Of a stretch of 40,666 nucleotides of DNA, positions 16,644 to 25,151 are shown in pieces (position 1 is the stretch's first letter; every line of letters begins with the position of its first letter). Under the pieces are notes generated by a model. That model was not told the DNA's origin and ran no database searches. It saw only the letters and a list, made by a program, of their open reading frames with translations. Origin of the DNA: Spyradenecus sp045634445. GTDB taxonomy: Bacteria > Verrucomicrobiota > Kiritimatiellia > RFP12 > DVOR01. Both the position numbers and the translations under genes were made by a program. The stretch covers positions 1 through 40,666 of the forward strand of contig JAZRAG010000030.1 in assembly GCA_045634445.1 (NCBI GenBank), written 5' to 3'.

Positions 16644-17909
16644 ATGCAAGAATCTAAAGTGAAGATGCCCGCATTTGGTGAAAAGATCACGATGGGCGCT
16701 GATGGTAAGTTGAATGTGCCGAATTTCCCGATTATTCCCTATGTGGAAGGTGATGGCACGGGTCCAGACATTACGTCTGCAGCAATGATTGTGTGGGATG
16801 CAGCAGTGAAGGCCGCTTATGGCGATTCGCGTAAGATTGCGTGGATGGAAGTTTACGCTGGCGAAAAGTCCAATGATGTGTACGGTCCGAATACTTGGCT
16901 TCCAGATGAAACGGTTGACCTTTGCCGTGAGTATTTGGTCTCGATTAAGGGGCCGTTGACCACGCCTGTAGGTGGTGGTATCCGCTCGATTAATGTGGCA
17001 ATGCGTCAGTTGCTTGACCTCTATGTTTGCTTGCGTCCTGTGCGTTGGTTTAAGGGTGTGCCTTCTCCGGTGTTGCATCCTGAATTGACGGATATGGTCA
17101 TTTTCCGTGAAAATACCGAAGATATCTATGCAGGTATTGAATGGATGAATGGCACTCCTGAAGCGAAGAAGGTGATTGAATTCCTTACGCAGGAAATGGG
17201 CGTGAAGAAGATTCGCTTCCCTGAAAGCTCTTCGATTGGCATTAAGCCCGTCTCCTTGGAAGGTAGCGAACGCTTGATTAAGGCCGCGATTGACTACGCG
17301 ATTGCTAATGATCGTAAGTCGGTCACTTTTGTGCACAAGGGTAATATCCAGAAGTTTACGGAAGGCGCTTTCCGCGACTGGGGCTATGCGCTCGCCAAGC
17401 GTGAATATGGTGCTCAGCCGATTGATGGCGGTCCTTGGTGCACCCTCCGCAATCCGAATACTGGTCGCGAAATCATCGTGAAGGACTGCATCTGCGACGC
17501 ATTCTTGCAGCAGATTTTGACGCGTCCTGCCGAGTATGATGTGATTGCTACGCTCAATCTCAATGGTGACTACGTCTCTGACGCACTCGCAGCTTGCGTG
17601 GGCGGTATTGGCATCGCTCCTGGTGCAAATATCAACAACACCACTGGCGTGGCTGTTTTCGAAGCTACCCATGGTACGGCTCCGAAGTATGCAGGCCTTG
17701 ATAAGGTGAATCCGGGCTCGCTTATTCTCTCCGGTGAAATGATGTTGCGTTACATGGGCTGGACGGAAGCAGCCGATAAGATCATTGAGGCGATGGACAA
17801 GGTAATCGCCGCAAAGACGGTGACTTACGATTTCGCACGTTTGATGGATGATGCTACGGAAGTGTCTTGCTCTGGCTTTGCAAAGGCGCTCGCTGCAGCA
17901 ATGGAATAA
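16644..17909 (+). CDS. icd: isocitrate dehydrogenase, NADP-dependent
   Basis: The enzyme oxidises isocitrate to 2-oxoglutarate and CO2 in the TCA cycle. The 421-residue length matches the homodimeric bacterial type. GGGIRSINVAMRQ contains the substrate-binding Ser that AceK phosphorylates in E. coli; ENTEDIYAGIEW, the Lys/Tyr region, and the metal-binding DCICDAFLQQ segment are present. THGTAPKYAG keeps the Lys-Tyr pair that marks NADP use. The ATG at 16644 is chosen because AAGGA lies five bases upstream and the family start aligns; a longer frame would begin with TTG inside the leader. rmuC follows after 16 bases. Confidence 0.97.
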   Translation: MQESKVKMPAFGEKITMGADGKLNVPNFPIIPYVEGDGTGPDITSAAMIVWDAAVKAAYGDSRKIAWMEVYAGEKSNDVYGPNTWLPDETVDLCREYLVSIKGPLTTPVGGGIRSINVAMRQLLDLYVCLRPVRWFKGVPSPVLHPELTDMVIFRENTEDIYAGIEWMNGTPEAKKVIEFLTQEMGVKKIRFPESSSIGIKPVSLEGSERLIKAAIDYAIANDRKSVTFVHKGNIQKFTEGAFRDWGYALAKREYGAQPIDGGPWCTLRNPNTGREIIVKDCICDAFLQQILTRPAEYDVIATLNLNGDYVSDALAACVGGIGIAPGANINNTTGVAVFEATHGTAPKYAGLDKVNPGSLILSGEMMLRYMGWTEAADKIIEAMDKVIAAKTVTYDFARLMDDATEVSCSGFAKALAAAME

Positions 17910-17925
17910 GCGAAACCGAGGCTGA

Positions 17926-19008
17926 ATGAACGTCTTAATCCTCGTTTTAACAATTGTGGTGGTGGTCCTCTTGGGGGCCGTCATCCAATTGTTGTTAGCG
18001 CTTTTACGCCGTCCTGCGCCGTTGGCGCGCGAGGATTTGCCGCAGACGTTGTCGCCAGAGTCGTTGGATGGCGCAGAACGTCGCCTTGCAGAACAGTTGG
18101 CGCAACGCTTGACTGTTTTGGAGCTTAAAGAGGATGCCATCGCTCGCGCACAGCGTGAGGAATTGAATGGCGCGCTGAATGTCCGCTTCAAAGAGAGTTC
18201 GCAATTGCTTGAAACGCACTTGAAAGAGGTGCGTGATCGTTTGCTTGCGATGGGTCATATTACCGATGGCGTGCAGCGTTTGAGCGAGAGCGTCATGCGC
18301 TTTAATCGCCTTTTAGGCAATGTGAAGGCGCGTGGTACATGGGGCGAAGTGCAGCTGGAGCGTTTGCTTGCAGACATGTTTGTCCAAGGGCAATACGCGA
18401 AGAACGTAAAGCCGAATCCGCGTTCGAATAAAATCGTTGAATTCGCCTTAGCTTTGCCTGGCGCAGAGGAGGGGAAGACGGTTTGGTTGCCCGTGGACTC
18501 AAAGTTCCCCGTAGAGGATTACGAACGCTTGTTAGCTGCGACGACGGCAGAGGAGGCCGCAAGTGCGCGTAAGTCTTTGAATACCGCGCTTAAACTTTTC
18601 GCAACGCAAGTAAGCGAATATATTCAGCCGCCTCATACAACGGATTTTGCAGTTATGTTTTTGCCAACCGAGGGCCTTTTCTTAGAAGCGGCTTCGGATG
18701 GTGCTTTTGTGGACGAGTTACAACGTAAACACGTGTTGTTAGCTGGTCCACAAACGCTTGCAGCGCTCTTTAATGCGTTGCAGATGGGATTTAAGACGTT
18801 GGCTGTGCAGAAACAGTCAGCGAAGGCGTGGGACCTTATGGTTAAGGTGAAGCGTCGTTTAGATGATTGTCTTGCCGACTACGATGCGGCGATGAAGAAG
18901 TTAGAAGAAGCCGGGAGTAAGGTGAATTCAGCGCGTGATCGCGTGAATTCATTGGCCCGTGATTTGCGGAATGTGACCATTCCAGAAGAGGAGACACCTC
19001 ATGCGTAA
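17926..19008 (+). CDS. rmuC: RmuC family DNA recombination protein
   Basis: A 360-residue protein with an N-terminal membrane helix (about 3-26), a predicted coiled-coil region to about residue 110, and a RmuC domain: GNVKARGTWGEVQLERLL, LPVDSKFPVEDYERLL, and TDFAVMFLPTEGLFLEA are hallmark motifs. RmuC proteins resemble PD-(D/E)XK nucleases and limit inversions between short inverted repeats in E. coli; the biochemical role is still open. The end overlaps the RlmL-like gene by eight bases, suggesting coupled translation. Start chosen at the ATG that places the membrane helix at the N-terminus. Confidence 0.93.
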   Translation: MNVLILVLTIVVVVLLGAVIQLLLALLRRPAPLAREDLPQTLSPESLDGAERRLAEQLAQRLTVLELKEDAIARAQREELNGALNVRFKESSQLLETHLKEVRDRLLAMGHITDGVQRLSESVMRFNRLLGNVKARGTWGEVQLERLLADMFVQGQYAKNVKPNPRSNKIVEFALALPGAEEGKTVWLPVDSKFPVEDYERLLAATTAEEAASARKSLNTALKLFATQVSEYIQPPHTTDFAVMFLPTEGLFLEAASDGAFVDELQRKHVLLAGPQTLAALFNALQMGFKTLAVQKQSAKAWDLMVKVKRRLDDCLADYDAAMKKLEEAGSKVNSARDRVNSLARDLRNVTIPEEETPHA

Positions 19009-20569
19009 TCTTTGGACAGACCCTACAACGCTTGCAATTACTTGCGGCAAGGGCATTGTGCCCTTCTTGATGCAGGAATTGAAAGAATTGGGTTATGAGA
19101 TCTTGGGTCATAATGACACCATGGTCGGCATTAAGGCGCAGAATGCTTGCCGCGATATCTTGCGTTTGAACTTGTCTCTTCGCACGGCACAACGCGTGTT
19201 GTGGCCGTTTGTGCAGGATACGCGTTGCCGTAACTTGGATGATTTGTACGATTTGGCGTATTATGCACCTTGGGAACAGATTCTCAATGTGGAAGAACCC
19301 TTCTTTGTGACGAATGTTACGAAGAATGATACGGTGTTGGATACGCGTATGCCGACGCTGCGCTTGAAGGACGCAATTGTTGACCGCATGCGTGCAAAGT
19401 GTGGTCGCCGTCCGAATGTGAGTGGCGCGGTGCCTGTGCGCGTGGAAGCTGGTGGCATGGTGCTTTACAGCAAGCCAACGCCATTGCGCTCGGCTTTGCG
19501 CGTGATTCGTGCGGTTTTGGAAGATTGGTTGAATGACATTCCTGAAGAAACCGAACGTGCAGACTTGTTGATTGACGTGGATGGCTATGACTTGATGTCG
19601 GGCTCTTTCTACTTGCCGAAGCTTGACTTGATGATTTTGAAGAAGCGCTTTGAACGTACCTTCGCCTCGCGCATGGCAGAGGGCACACCGAGTGCAGCCG
19701 TCTACTTGTGGTGGGAAGACACGCACGCGAAGATTTACATTGATACATCGGGTAATTCGCTCTCGCGTCGTGGCTACCGTAAGGAAGGTTGGCTCGCACC
19801 GATGCAGGAAGCCCTCGCAGCCGCTTGCATTATGGCAACGGGTTGGGATAAGAAGCGCCCGCTCGTGGTGCCGTTCAGCGGTTCGGGTACGCCTGCTATT
19901 GAAGCTGCGTTGATGGCACGTAATATTCTCCCGGGTATGTTCCGCAATGACTACGCTTTCATGCACTTGAAGGGCTGGACATCGGTAATTCCTGGTGAAA
20001 AGGCAGGCGTGAGTGCACGTCGCCGCATCGGTGCATCGCCGTTGGAAATCTGGCGTGAAATGACGGCACAGGCGAAGCGCGATGAAGTGCCGCACGACGA
20101 TGAAACATTGCCCAAAATCGTTGGTGTGGACTGGGAAGAAGAGGCTGTGGATATCTCCGAACGCAATGCAAATGCTGCCGGCGTAGGCCAGAATGTAAAG
20201 TTCTTTGTGGACGATTTCTCGGACTCTCAACTCACCGTACAGCCTGGTATCATCTTCATGAACCCGCCTTATGGTGAACGTCTTGAAGATGAAGCGGCCC
20301 TTGTGCCACTGTATGATGGCGTAAGTGAATGGTTGCGCAATACCGTTCCGCAGGGTTGGGAAGCTTGGATGATTACTTCTTCGAAGCCGCTTTCTTTGCG
20401 CGTCCGCTTGCAGACGAAGCAGATTCTGGAATTCAAGAATGGCGCCCTTGACTGCCGCCTGTTGGGGTATGATATCGGTAAGCCGCTCGCAGATTTGCCG
20501 CCTGCAGAAGCCGAAAATGAAGCAACTCCTGACGAAAAGTCAATTGAGGCTGAATTGAGCGACAATTAA
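19001..20569 (+). CDS. RlmL-like 23S rRNA (guanine-N2) methyltransferase with THUMP domain
   Basis: A 522-residue protein. The N-terminal 60 residues have the ferredoxin-like start of RlmL/TrmN-type enzymes, followed by a THUMP RNA-binding region. The catalytic domain shows GNSLSRRGYRKEGWLAPM, the SAM-binding loop PFSGSGTPAIEAALMA near residues 288-303, an acidic VDWEEEAVDISERNA strand and MNPPYGERL near 419, the NPPY motif of N2-guanine methylases. The overall layout fits RlmL/YcbY N-terminal halves; the RlmK half is absent. An insert between THUMP and catalytic domains looks longer than usual. The last codons overlap repeat array B. Confidence 0.87.
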   Translation: MRNLWTDPTTLAITCGKGIVPFLMQELKELGYEILGHNDTMVGIKAQNACRDILRLNLSLRTAQRVLWPFVQDTRCRNLDDLYDLAYYAPWEQILNVEEPFFVTNVTKNDTVLDTRMPTLRLKDAIVDRMRAKCGRRPNVSGAVPVRVEAGGMVLYSKPTPLRSALRVIRAVLEDWLNDIPEETERADLLIDVDGYDLMSGSFYLPKLDLMILKKRFERTFASRMAEGTPSAAVYLWWEDTHAKIYIDTSGNSLSRRGYRKEGWLAPMQEALAAACIMATGWDKKRPLVVPFSGSGTPAIEAALMARNILPGMFRNDYAFMHLKGWTSVIPGEKAGVSARRRIGASPLEIWREMTAQAKRDEVPHDDETLPKIVGVDWEEEAVDISERNANAAGVGQNVKFFVDDFSDSQLTVQPGIIFMNPPYGERLEDEAALVPLYDGVSEWLRNTVPQGWEAWMITSSKPLSLRVRLQTKQILEFKNGALDCRLLGYDIGKPLADLPPAEAENEATPDEKSIEAELSDN

Positions 20570-20623
20570 AGCCTTATTGATTTGAAATTGAAGCCTTATT
20601 GAACTTCAAAAAGGGTTGACTTT
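20563..20623. repeat. 22-nt repeat array B (3 units)
   Basis: Two minus-oriented cores (AATAAGGCTTTAATTG, 20578-20563, and AATAAGGCTTCAATTTC, 20600-20584) are followed by a plus-oriented AAAAAGGGTTGACTTT (20608-20623). The first core includes the stop codon of the RlmL-like gene; the last ends 15 bases before the rex start codon. Confidence 0.75.
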
Positions 20624-20638
20624 AAAACGCATTGTTTT

Positions 20639-21265
20639 ATGACTAAATTTGGCACGAACATTCTTCAGCGTTTGCCGCTTTACCTTCGCACACTGCAACA
20701 ATTGCAGAGCGAAGGTCAAGCGTATGCCTCGGGTGCTCATCTTGCCGCAACGCTTGGTTTTGAATCCATTGTGGTCCGTAAGGATCTGGCGCGAACAGGT
20801 GTGCGTGGCACGCCGCGCTTAGGCTTCCCAATTGACCGCTTGATTCCTGCGATTGAGCGTCTCATTGGTGCAGATGATGAAACCGTGGCAGTGCTTGCCG
20901 GCGTAGGGAAGTTGGGCTCAGCGTTATTGTCCTATCCTGGCTTTCGTAAACAGGGGATTTTGATTGCGGCGGGATTTGATGCCGCACCAGAACGTTGCAA
21001 TCTCATGCTTTCTGGTACGCCGATTTTCCCCGTAAACACACTCACAGAAACAGTCTTACGCCTTAATGCGAAGGTCGGTATTTTGACGGTGCCTGCCGAA
21101 CGCGCGCAGCGTGTGGCAGAACAAATGGTGGCTGGGGGCATTACGGCAATTTGGAATTTTACGCCGCAGTTACTTGATTTGCCTGAGCATATTCTTGTGC
21201 AACGAGAAGACCTTGCGGTGAGCCTTGCAGTGTTATTGCATCGCGTTAAGGAAAGAGCGCAGTAA
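20639..21265 (+). CDS. rex: redox-sensing transcriptional repressor Rex
   Basis: A 208-residue homologue of Rex, which senses NADH/NAD and represses respiratory and fermentative genes. The N-terminal winged helix has the typical RLPLYLRTLQQLQSEG and VRKDLARTG (the recognition region ending RGTPRLGFPI); the Rossmann domain has AGVGKLGSALLSYPGF, ILIAAGFDAAPE and ILTVPAERAQ, and the domain-swap tail begins near IWNFTPQLLDLPEHI. The glycine loop is GVGKLG, near the usual GAGNLG. No clear ribosome binding site precedes the ATG; repeat array B lies there. It overlaps ydcF by one base (TAATG). Confidence 0.94.
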   Translation: MTKFGTNILQRLPLYLRTLQQLQSEGQAYASGAHLAATLGFESIVVRKDLARTGVRGTPRLGFPIDRLIPAIERLIGADDETVAVLAGVGKLGSALLSYPGFRKQGILIAAGFDAAPERCNLMLSGTPIFPVNTLTETVLRLNAKVGILTVPAERAQRVAEQMVAGGITAIWNFTPQLLDLPEHILVQREDLAVSLAVLLHRVKERAQ

Positions 21266-22053
21266 TGTTTGCATTATTCAAGTGGATTTTGTGGCTTTGC
21301 TTGCCCTCAACCATTGTGTTGGTGGGAATTGCGTTGGTTGCGCTTTGGTTATTCGTGCGTAAGCAAATTCGCCCTGCGATTCTCTTGATACTGTTAGACG
21401 CACTACTTGTTACGGTGATGTTGCCATGGACTGCCGCAAAAGTGGGCTATACATTAGAACGTCAGTATCCGCCAAAGGCCTTAACTGAGTATGGCACTGC
21501 AGATGCCATTGTGTTGTTAGGGGGTGGTTTAGGACCTGTGCGCTCAGGTTTCCCTTACACCGAATGTTACGCAGCCTCCGATCGCGCAATTATGGCTTGT
21601 CGACTTTGGAAAGCGGGTAAAGCGCCCGTGATTATCCCCACTGGCGAAATGGCCGCAGAGTCAGAAAAGCCGCTTTTGGAAGCCATCGGTGTACCAAGTG
21701 CTGCAATTCTTTGCGAAGAACGCGCCCGTGATACGGCAGAAAACGCGGATTACACCTTCAAAGTCCTCGCAGAACGTAAGTGCAAACGTGCCTTTGTGGT
21801 AACGTCTTCATGGCACTTGCCGCGTGCAATGATGCTCTTTAAGGCGCCAGGAATTGAGTTTATTCCTGTGAGTTGCGATACGGAAGCTTCTTTAACCTTG
21901 GCGCAATTCCCCGTGATGCCGATGTGGCAGAAATTGCCGTCATTCGCCTCTGGCGCGTTGACAATGTCCTACGCAAAGGAATGGCTTGGGATTCTCTTCT
22001 ACTCATTGCGAAAACCGAGCCAAGCACAAGTGTTGCCAACTGTTAAACAGTAA
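21265..22053 (+). CDS. YdcF/ElyC-like DUF218 membrane protein
   Basis: A 262-residue protein with two N-terminal membrane helices (about 5-28 and 36-52) followed by a DUF218 domain: DAIVLLGGGL near residues 85-94, GKAPVIIPTGE, ERARDTAENADYT and VVTSSWHLPRAMMLF are the family's conserved strands and loops. DUF218 proteins such as ElyC and SanA affect envelope integrity in E. coli; the reaction is unknown. It overlaps rex by one base and is 31 bases before the aminotransferase gene, in a run dominated by envelope genes. Confidence 0.88.
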   Translation: MFALFKWILWLCLPSTIVLVGIALVALWLFVRKQIRPAILLILLDALLVTVMLPWTAAKVGYTLERQYPPKALTEYGTADAIVLLGGGLGPVRSGFPYTECYAASDRAIMACRLWKAGKAPVIIPTGEMAAESEKPLLEAIGVPSAAILCEERARDTAENADYTFKVLAERKCKRAFVVTSSWHLPRAMMLFKAPGIEFIPVSCDTEASLTLAQFPVMPMWQKLPSFASGALTMSYAKEWLGILFYSLRKPSQAQVLPTVKQ

Positions 22054-22084
22054 TTCGTATTAATCAACGAAAGCGTTCACAACT

Positions 22085-23185
22085 ATGCGCGTATTCCTCT
22101 CACCTCCTGTTATGAACGGCGACGCTGAAAAGCGTCTTGTCGCGGAGGCGTTTGATTCGAATTATATCGCGCCTTGCGGTCCCATGGTAGACCTTTTTGA
22201 ACGTGAAGCCGTTGAACGCTTTGGCTTTAAGTGTGCTTTAGCAACAGCTTCGGGTACTGCGGCATTAGAACTGTTAGCTCGCGCTTTAGAAATTGCACCT
22301 GGAGACAAGATTATTGTGAGCGATTTAACCTTTATCGGTTCGCTTGCAGCCTTTGTGTCGCTAGGCGCAGAACCTGTCTTCGTGGATTCTGATCCTGAGA
22401 CATGGTGTATGGATCCGAAGTTGTTGGACGTGGCATTAACGCGTTATCCTACTGCTAAAGCCGTCATTGCAACGGATCTTTATGGGCAAAGTTGCGACAT
22501 AGATGCGCTTGCAACATTGTGTGATGCGCGTGGTGTAAAGCTAATCGTGGATGCCGCAGAAAGCGTGGGCGCAACTTATCGAGGGCGAGCCTCGGGGCGT
22601 GGCGCATGGGCTGCTATCTATTCCTTCAACGGAAATAAGATTATCACGACCGGTGGCGGTGGGATGTTGCTCTCAGATGATGAAACGCTGATGGCGCATT
22701 GCCGTAAACTCTCCGCACAAGCGCGTGAGCCCTTCCCGTGGTATGAACACAAATACGTGGGAACAAACGCACGTTTAGGCAATATCCCCGCTGCGATTGG
22801 CGTAGGGCAATTGCGACATTTGGCAGATGCGGTGCGCGATAAGACTGCCGTTTGGGATGCTTGGCAAAAGCGTTTTGCAACGCGCCCTTGGATTCGCCCG
22901 ATGCCGACTGCTACATATGGTGAACCGAATCGTTGGCTCACGGTAGTAACGCTTGAAGGTGTGGACCCCTTTAAAGCCGTAGAGGTCTTGAATGCAAATG
23001 GAATTGAGGCGCGTCCTTTATGGAAACCAATGCATTTGCAACCTGTTTTTCAGAAGTGTGATGCTGTTCTTTCGGGCGTAGATGCGCAGCTCTTCAATAC
23101 GGGTATTTGCCTTCCTTCTGGGCGCAATTTACCACCCGAAATAATGGATGAAGTGATGCAGTTGATGGATGCACTTCGTCAGTAA
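22085..23185 (+). CDS. DegT/DnrJ/EryC1 family PLP-dependent sugar aminotransferase
   Basis: A 366-residue aminotransferase of the class that makes amino-sugars from nucleotide-linked keto-sugars for surface glycans. The start MRVFLSPPVMNGDAEKRLV leads into NYIAPCGPMV and the GTAALELLARAL substrate loop; LIVDAAESVGATYRG gives the PLP-contacting Asp, and FNGNKIITTGGGGML holds the PLP Lys at residue 185. Enzymes such as PglE, WlbC and LegC share this pattern. The WecA-PglF-like fusion follows after 33 bases, which fits a pathway making a diacetamido or similar amino-sugar. The exact sugar cannot be told. Confidence 0.92.
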   Translation: MRVFLSPPVMNGDAEKRLVAEAFDSNYIAPCGPMVDLFEREAVERFGFKCALATASGTAALELLARALEIAPGDKIIVSDLTFIGSLAAFVSLGAEPVFVDSDPETWCMDPKLLDVALTRYPTAKAVIATDLYGQSCDIDALATLCDARGVKLIVDAAESVGATYRGRASGRGAWAAIYSFNGNKIITTGGGGMLLSDDETLMAHCRKLSAQAREPFPWYEHKYVGTNARLGNIPAAIGVGQLRHLADAVRDKTAVWDAWQKRFATRPWIRPMPTATYGEPNRWLTVVTLEGVDPFKAVEVLNANGIEARPLWKPMHLQPVFQKCDAVLSGVDAQLFNTGICLPSGRNLPPEIMDEVMQLMDALRQ

Positions 23186-23218
23186 TGAAGTTTTAAATCA
23201 AAGAGAGAATGCTACTGT

Positions 23219-25120
23219 ATGTTGGAAAACCTTTTAATACCTGGCGCACTCTTAGTCATTTCTTGCGCATTGGCGTTGATTTTGACGCCACTTGTCCGCA
23301 CATTAATGACGCGTCTTGGTGCTGTAGATCAGCCTGATGCGCGCCGTGTGAACCGCGTACCGATTCCGCGAGGCGGCGGTCTTGCAGTGATCATCTCTTT
23401 CTTTGCGACATTGGGTGTAACCTATTTTGTTTGGCCTACGGCATTATTAGAGTCGCCGTTTTATTCATTGTTACCATGGTTTGCTGGTGCAGCGGGCGTT
23501 CTTTTGGTTACAGGCTTGCTTGATGATTTGCGCGGATTGCCGGCGGTCGTGAAGTTGCTTGCGCAGATTTTGGCCGCAGGGTTACTGTGTTACGGTGGCG
23601 CACGCTTCTTATTGCCAACGGCTTGGGGCGCGTGGACGGCTTCACCATGGGTATATGTGCCCTTAACACTAGTGTGGTACATTGGCGTAATTAACGCTTT
23701 TAATCTCATTGATGGCTTGGATGGCCTCTCTTCTGGTTTGGCGATTATCGCAACGGCAGGCTTAGCGGGCGTTTTGCTTGTGGTAAGCCCTGGTATGATT
23801 CTCATCATTTGCCCAATTCTCATTGGCGCGCTTTTGGGCTTTTTGCGTTACAACTATCACCCTGCGACTGTTTTTATGGGCGATACGGGGAGTCTTTTCT
23901 TAGGGCTTGTATTGGGTACATTATCTTTGGCTACGCGTCGAGAAGATGCGTTTGTCTTAACAATGGGACTCGCGCTTTTGTGCATTGGCATGCCGTTGAT
24001 TGATACAACGTTAGCGATTATTCGTCGCACCTTGCGTTATGTGTTGCGCCGTTTGGAAGGCAATGCCACAGAAGGTGGCATTATGGTGGCGGATCGTTCG
24101 CATGTGCATCATCGTTTGCTTGCATGGAGTAAGGGTAATCAACGCCTTGCAGTGTGGGGTCTTTACGGGCTGGCTATTGCTTTAGTGGCGTTAGGCTTCC
24201 TTTCCATTTGGTTTCGTATGAGTCAAGCAACAATCTTTTTGATTGGCTTTTTCGCCTTTGCATCGGTAATTCTTCGTGCGATGACGGATGTAGAATTATG
24301 GGACGCTGGTCGCTTAATTACGCGTCCTGGTGCACGAAATGGTTCGCGTCGATTAACGGTGCCAGCGTATGTGCTCGCGGATTGCATCATCATGGCAGGT
24401 TCGTTTGTGCTTTTGGCGATATTGACGCAACGTTGGCTCCCGAGCATTTCGGAAGGTGAGTGGCTTCACATCTTCCTGTGGTATGCTGTGCCTGTAATGG
24501 TCGCATTAGTTTTGGTGAAGGCTTATACGCGCATTTGGGGCCGTAGTACGCGTAAAGACGAATTTCTACTTGTGTTTGCGATTGGTGTCGGCTCTTTGGT
24601 TTCGCACTTGATTGTAACGTACATGTTCCCTGGAATCGCGCCTCGTATGATTCTGTTTCATGTGGCATGGGCATTGATTTTGCCCTTACCATTGGTAACG
24701 GTACGTTTGATGAAGACCGCCTTTGTACAGTGGTTGACCGCAAGTGAGAATCGTCACTTAATCAAACGCTCTTTAAGTGATAACTCTATTGAGCGCGTTC
24801 TTTTCTATGGCGCAGGAATGAATTTGCGTGCTTATATTACGCTTTGCGAGGCGAATGTTACGCGTAATAATGTGGCATTACTTGGCGTTTTGGATGACAA
24901 TTTAGGTCTGCGCGGGCGTATTTTCCGCGATTTGCCGATTTTAGGCCCGTTGGAAGTCCTGGATGACGAGGAGATGTTTGAAAATCTTCGCCCAACGCAA
25001 ATCATTGTAACAACACCGATGATTGGTGAGGAGCGTCTAGCTGATATTCGTGCTTTCTGTCGTAAACACGACTTGAAGTTGACGCGTTGCTCAATTACAG
25101 AAGAAGTTCTCGCACTTTAA
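23219..25120 (+). CDS. fusion: WecA/TagO-like GlcNAc-1-phosphate transferase plus PglF/CapD-like N-terminal region
   Basis: Residues 1 to about 340 form a polytopic phospho-sugar transferase of the WecA/MraY family, which loads a sugar-1-phosphate onto undecaprenyl phosphate: DDLRGLP (near 102), NAFNLIDGLDGL, FMGDTGSLFLG and HVHHRLL are its Mg and substrate motifs. From about 375 to 633 the protein resembles the N-terminal half of PglF/CapD dehydratases: four more membrane helices, then a Rossmann-like domain with RVLFYGAGMNL and LLGVLDDNLGLRGR, ending without the short-chain dehydratase domain. The joining of the two is uncommon; it may bring nucleotide-sugar sensing to the lipid-linked step. 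It sits beside an amino-sugar aminotransferase. Confidence 0.88.
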   Translation: MLENLLIPGALLVISCALALILTPLVRTLMTRLGAVDQPDARRVNRVPIPRGGGLAVIISFFATLGVTYFVWPTALLESPFYSLLPWFAGAAGVLLVTGLLDDLRGLPAVVKLLAQILAAGLLCYGGARFLLPTAWGAWTASPWVYVPLTLVWYIGVINAFNLIDGLDGLSSGLAIIATAGLAGVLLVVSPGMILIICPILIGALLGFLRYNYHPATVFMGDTGSLFLGLVLGTLSLATRREDAFVLTMGLALLCIGMPLIDTTLAIIRRTLRYVLRRLEGNATEGGIMVADRSHVHHRLLAWSKGNQRLAVWGLYGLAIALVALGFLSIWFRMSQATIFLIGFFAFASVILRAMTDVELWDAGRLITRPGARNGSRRLTVPAYVLADCIIMAGSFVLLAILTQRWLPSISEGEWLHIFLWYAVPVMVALVLVKAYTRIWGRSTRKDEFLLVFAIGVGSLVSHLIVTYMFPGIAPRMILFHVAWALILPLPLVTVRLMKTAFVQWLTASENRHLIKRSLSDNSIERVLFYGAGMNLRAYITLCEANVTRNNVALLGVLDDNLGLRGRIFRDLPILGPLEVLDDEEMFENLRPTQIIVTTPMIGEERLADIRAFCRKHDLKLTRCSITEEVLAL

Positions 25121-25151
25121 CGTTTTTAACAATCAAATTGGAGTCAAACTC

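Noticed and set aside
16500..18191. 563-codon minus-strand open frame opposite icd
   Set aside because: Composition is rich in Arg, His and Cys as expected for an antisense shadow; icd is unmistakable on the plus strand.
18842..20230. 462-codon minus-strand open frame opposite the RlmL-like gene
   Set aside because: Antisense shadow with a His/Arg/Cys-rich translation and no recognisable domain.
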